Source: Bacteroidota bacterium | GTDB taxonomy: Bacteria; Bacteroidota; Bacteroidia; Flavobacteriales; Flavobacteriaceae | DNA: 64,000 bases | Reading direction: 5' to 3' | Assembly (NCBI GenBank): GCA_027621175.1 | Contig: JAQCCM010000004.1 | Coordinates: 1-64,000 of the forward strand | Translations under genes and position numbers: made by a program | Shown: one piece after another, positions 61,843 to 64,000 of the stretch | How positions within the stretch are numbered: position 1 is the stretch's first letter | How the letters are laid out: each line of letters opens with the position of its first letter | Notes under the pieces: generated by a model | The model's input: the letters and a program-made list of their open reading frames with translations, nothing else | What the model was told of the DNA's origin: nothing | The model's database searches: none

Positions 61843-62316
61843 ATGGAATTTACGAAAACCGTACATGATTTGCTAGACGAAGCACTCGCCGAACAGCCAT
61901 CGCTGTTTTTGGTGGATGCACATATCGATAGTGCATCACATATCCGTGTGGTTCTAGATGGTGACCAAGGCGTTACCCTAGAGCAATGCATGCAAGTAAG
62001 TCGCCATATCGAGCATAATTTGGATCGTGAAGAACATGATTTTTCGCTTGAGGTAGGTACTGCGGGTGCGGCTTCGCCGCTTACAATTCCACGTCAATAC
62101 AACAAACACGTAGGGCGTATTTTGGCCATTGTAACCAACGACGACCAAAACATAAAAGGTACACTCACCGACACAAACAAAGAAGGCATAACGCTGCAAT
62201 GGAAAGCACGTGAGCCTAAACCTATTGGAAAAGGAAAACATACGGTAACCAAAGAAGCCGATGTTCCCTTTACAGAAATTAAAAAAGCAACTGTTCAAAT
62301 TCAATTCAACAAGTAA
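61843..62316 (+). CDS. rimP: Ribosome maturation factor RimP
   Basis: A 157-aa protein for 30S subunit assembly. FLVDAHIDSASHIRVVLDGDQGVTLEQCMQVSRHIEHNLD, the DFSLEVGTAGAASPLTIPRQYNKHVGR signature (usual VSSPGLDRPL replaced by GAASPLTIPRQY, typical of Bacteroidota) and C-terminal SH3-like part are present. Two bases before nusA. First gene of the conserved rimP-nusA-infB operon. Confidence 0.94.
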   Translation: MEFTKTVHDLLDEALAEQPSLFLVDAHIDSASHIRVVLDGDQGVTLEQCMQVSRHIEHNLDREEHDFSLEVGTAGAASPLTIPRQYNKHVGRILAIVTNDDQNIKGTLTDTNKEGITLQWKAREPKPIGKGKHTVTKEADVPFTEIKKATVQIQFNK

Positions 62317-62318
62317 GT

Positions 62319-63554
62319 ATGGAAAATCTGGCACTTATAGAGTCTTTCTCGGAATTCAAGGATGAAAAATTCATCGACCGTGTAACACTCATGTCCATTT
62401 TGGAAGAAGTATTTCGTTCTACATTAAAGAAAAAATACGGGACCGACGACAATTTCGATATCATCATCAACCCAGACAAGGGCGATTTGGAAATTTGGCG
62501 TAATCGCATTGTGGTAGAAGACGGCGAAGTTGAAGACCCAAATGAAGAAATCGAACTTTCTGAAGCACGTAAAATTGAGCCTGATTTTGAGGTTGGTGAA
62601 GACGTTTCTGAAGAAGTGAAATTGGCGCAATTAGGTCGCCGCATGGTATTGTCGTTACGCCAAAACTTGGTAGCGCGTATTCACGAGCACGACAACACTA
62701 TTATTTACAAGCAATTTATTGATTTGATTGGGGAGATTTACACCGCCGAGGTGCATCATATTCGAAACCGTGTTGTCATTTTATTAGACGATGAAGGCAA
62801 TGAAATTATCTTACCTAAAGACCGCCAAATCCCATCTGATTTTTACCGTAAGGGAGACAATGTTCGCGGGATTATTGAAAGCGTAGAGCTTAAAGGCACC
62901 AAGCCAAGTATCATCATGTCAAGAACATCTCCTATGTTTTTGGAGAAACTCTTTGAGCAAGAAATTCCAGAGGTTTTTGATGGTCTTATTACCATTAAAA
63001 AAGCCGTTCGTGTGCCAGGTGAAAAAGCAAAAGTAGCCGTTGACTCTTACGACGACCGCATTGACCCAGTGGGTGCTTGTGTGGGAATGAAAGGATCACG
63101 CATTCATGGAATTGTACGTGAACTGGGTAATGAAAATATTGACGTTATCAATTACACCAACAACACCCAATTATTGATTACAAGAGCCTTGAGCCCAGCT
63201 AAGGTTACTTCTGTAAAAATAGATGAAGAAAACAAGCGTGTTGAGGTTATGATGGACCCGAGTGAGGTGTCGAAAGCTATTGGTCGTGGTGGATTTAACA
63301 TCCGACTAGCAGGTCAACTAACAGGTTACGAGATTGATGTGTATCGTGAAGGTATGGAGGAAGATGTAGAACTTACAGAATTCTCTGACGAAATCGAAGC
63401 ATGGATTATCGAAGAATTTAAAAAGGCAGGATTAGATACTGCAAAAAGCGTGTTGGAACAAGATGTAGAGGACTTAGTAAAACGTACCGACTTGGAGGAA
63501 GAAACCATCCAGGATGTACGTAAAGTACTAAGCGCAGAGTTCTCTAACGAATAA
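62319..63554 (+). CDS. nusA: Transcription termination/antitermination factor NusA
   Basis: A 411-aa factor that binds RNA polymerase and controls pausing and termination. N-terminal domain (residues about 1-125: LIESFSEFKDEKFIDRVTLMSILEEVF), S1 domain (about 135-200), then KH1 and KH2 with GACVGMKGSRIHGIVRELGNENIDVI and PSEVSKAIGRGGFNIRLAGQLTGYEIDVYRE. The C-terminal acidic repeats of proteobacterial NusA are mostly missing, which is normal outside that group. Confidence 0.97.
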   Translation: MENLALIESFSEFKDEKFIDRVTLMSILEEVFRSTLKKKYGTDDNFDIIINPDKGDLEIWRNRIVVEDGEVEDPNEEIELSEARKIEPDFEVGEDVSEEVKLAQLGRRMVLSLRQNLVARIHEHDNTIIYKQFIDLIGEIYTAEVHHIRNRVVILLDDEGNEIILPKDRQIPSDFYRKGDNVRGIIESVELKGTKPSIIMSRTSPMFLEKLFEQEIPEVFDGLITIKKAVRVPGEKAKVAVDSYDDRIDPVGACVGMKGSRIHGIVRELGNENIDVINYTNNTQLLITRALSPAKVTSVKIDEENKRVEVMMDPSEVSKAIGRGGFNIRLAGQLTGYEIDVYREGMEEDVELTEFSDEIEAWIIEEFKKAGLDTAKSVLEQDVEDLVKRTDLEEETIQDVRKVLSAEFSNE

Positions 63555-63567
63555 CCGCACATTTTTT

Positions 63568-63575
63568 TAATTTTG
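63568..63575 (+). promoter_or_regulatory. Internal TAnnTTTG box before infB
   Basis: TAATTTTG, exact match, 16 nt upstream of the infB ATG and 13 nt after the nusA stop. It may give infB an extra promoter. Confidence 0.5.
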
Positions 63576-63591
63576 AGCGCACAAACATTTT

Positions 63592-64000
63592 ATGGCTGAT
63601 TTAAAAACAATACGAATAAACAAAGTACTCCGCGAGTTAAACATCTCATTGGATCGTGCGGTGGAACACCTTGCTGAAAAGGGGTTTCAGGTAGAGGCAC
63701 GACCAACAACTAAAATTTCGCAGCAGGAGTATAATCTTCTTTTGGATGCGTTCCAAACGGATCGTTCAAAGAAGGAAGCTTCGCATGAAGTTTTTGAAGA
63801 AAAGCGCAAAGAAAAAGAAGCCATAAGAGAGCAAACTCAAAAAGCACCTTCGCCAGAACCACCAGCGCCAAAGCCTGACAAGGTAGTTCGTGCGCAAAGC
63901 AAATCGAGTGGCTTAAAAACATTGGGTAAAATTGATTTAAATCCAAAACCTACAACTAAAAAAGAAGAAGCCCCGAAGCCAGCTCCAACCCCCGCACCAG
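63592..64000 (+). CDS. infB: Translation initiation factor IF-2, N-terminal part (runs off window)
   Basis: Open from ATG 63592 to the window end (136 codons); not in the ORF track. The start MADLKTIRINKVLRELNISL followed by DRAVEHLAEKGFQVEARPTTKI is the IF2_N fold, and the next part is the Lys/Glu/Pro/Ala-rich linker usual in Bacteroidota IF-2. The GTPase domain lies outside. Position after nusA confirms the call. Confidence 0.95.
   Translation, partial: MADLKTIRINKVLRELNISLDRAVEHLAEKGFQVEARPTTKISQQEYNLLLDAFQTDRSKKEASHEVFEEKRKEKEAIREQTQKAPSPEPPAPKPDKVVRAQSKSSGLKTLGKIDLNPKPTTKKEEAPKPAPTPAP

Overview
This is a 64 kb stretch of chromosome from a member of the Bacteroidota, most likely family Flavobacteriaceae. 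The evidence is the gene content (DUF3078, DUF2480, DUF4270, DUF2723/TMEM260-like, one-piece GlyRS, single-subunit cytochrome b Sdh), the AT-rich coding sequence, the lack of Shine-Dalgarno sites, and many copies of the Bacteroidota promoter box TAnnTTTG. Most of the window is ordinary housekeeping core. No rRNA and no CRISPR array is visible.

Layout. 1-1322: right end of an integrative element (SHOCT-like tail, tyrosine integrase) fused to the 5' half of a tRNA-Ala(GGC) gene, which is cut just after the anticodon stem. Upstream of that half-tRNA lie a frameshifted GIY-YIG nuclease gene and an older, decayed tRNA-Ala 5' half split by hairpin-forming insertions. 1698-7969: NagD-like HAD phosphatase, then a crotonase-queD-lpxH-hflX run, a CBS protein and two tandem PPK2 kinases, the first carrying an in-frame amber codon. 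7976-16519: two DUF3078 proteins and a complete suf Fe-S operon read on the minus strand (sufA-sufB-lipoprotein-sufC-sufD-sufS-sufE-sufT-DUF2480). 16664-26653: thiL, pepP, a sortilin-like propeller protein, the sdhCAB operon with a small four-helix-protein cassette wedged between sdhA and sdhB, and an omega-amidase. 26640-32987: Ig-like lipoprotein, comF, glyQS, DUF3575, xth and an aldo/keto reductase.

32917-33862: a compact insertion of about 0.87 kb, bounded by 72-bp near-identical direct repeats of the aldo/keto reductase 3' end. It carries a DUF5053 gene, a 46-aa ORF and a promoter with a palindromic operator. 33858-48416: radA, a flippase-like membrane protein, panD, panC, a half-length GT5 protein, DUF4270, rpoN, asnS, an RND exporter, frr, pyrH and a carboxypeptidase-regulatory-domain protein. 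48500-51269: rplM-rpsI-rpsB-tsf. 51385-59368: polA, a membrane phosphoesterase, a thioredoxin-fold protein without its cysteines, and a DUF2723 membrane protein. 59454-59708: tRNA-Gln(TTG), preceded by a second decayed tRNA 5' half with hairpin insertions, then a terminator. 59707-61740: an esterase and two tandem toxin-antitoxin-like pairs with three copies of one promoter/operator. 61786-64000: rimP-nusA-infB (infB runs off the end), with a terminator-like hairpin in its leader.

The most interesting material is the set of small, poorly described mobile or decayed elements: the four-helix cassette with 15-bp inverted repeats in the sdh operon, the 874-bp element in the aldo/keto reductase gene, and two tRNA loci where a broken copy of the same tRNA 5' half, split by hairpins, sits between the promoter and the tRNA. 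All function calls come from reading motifs by eye; no database search was run.
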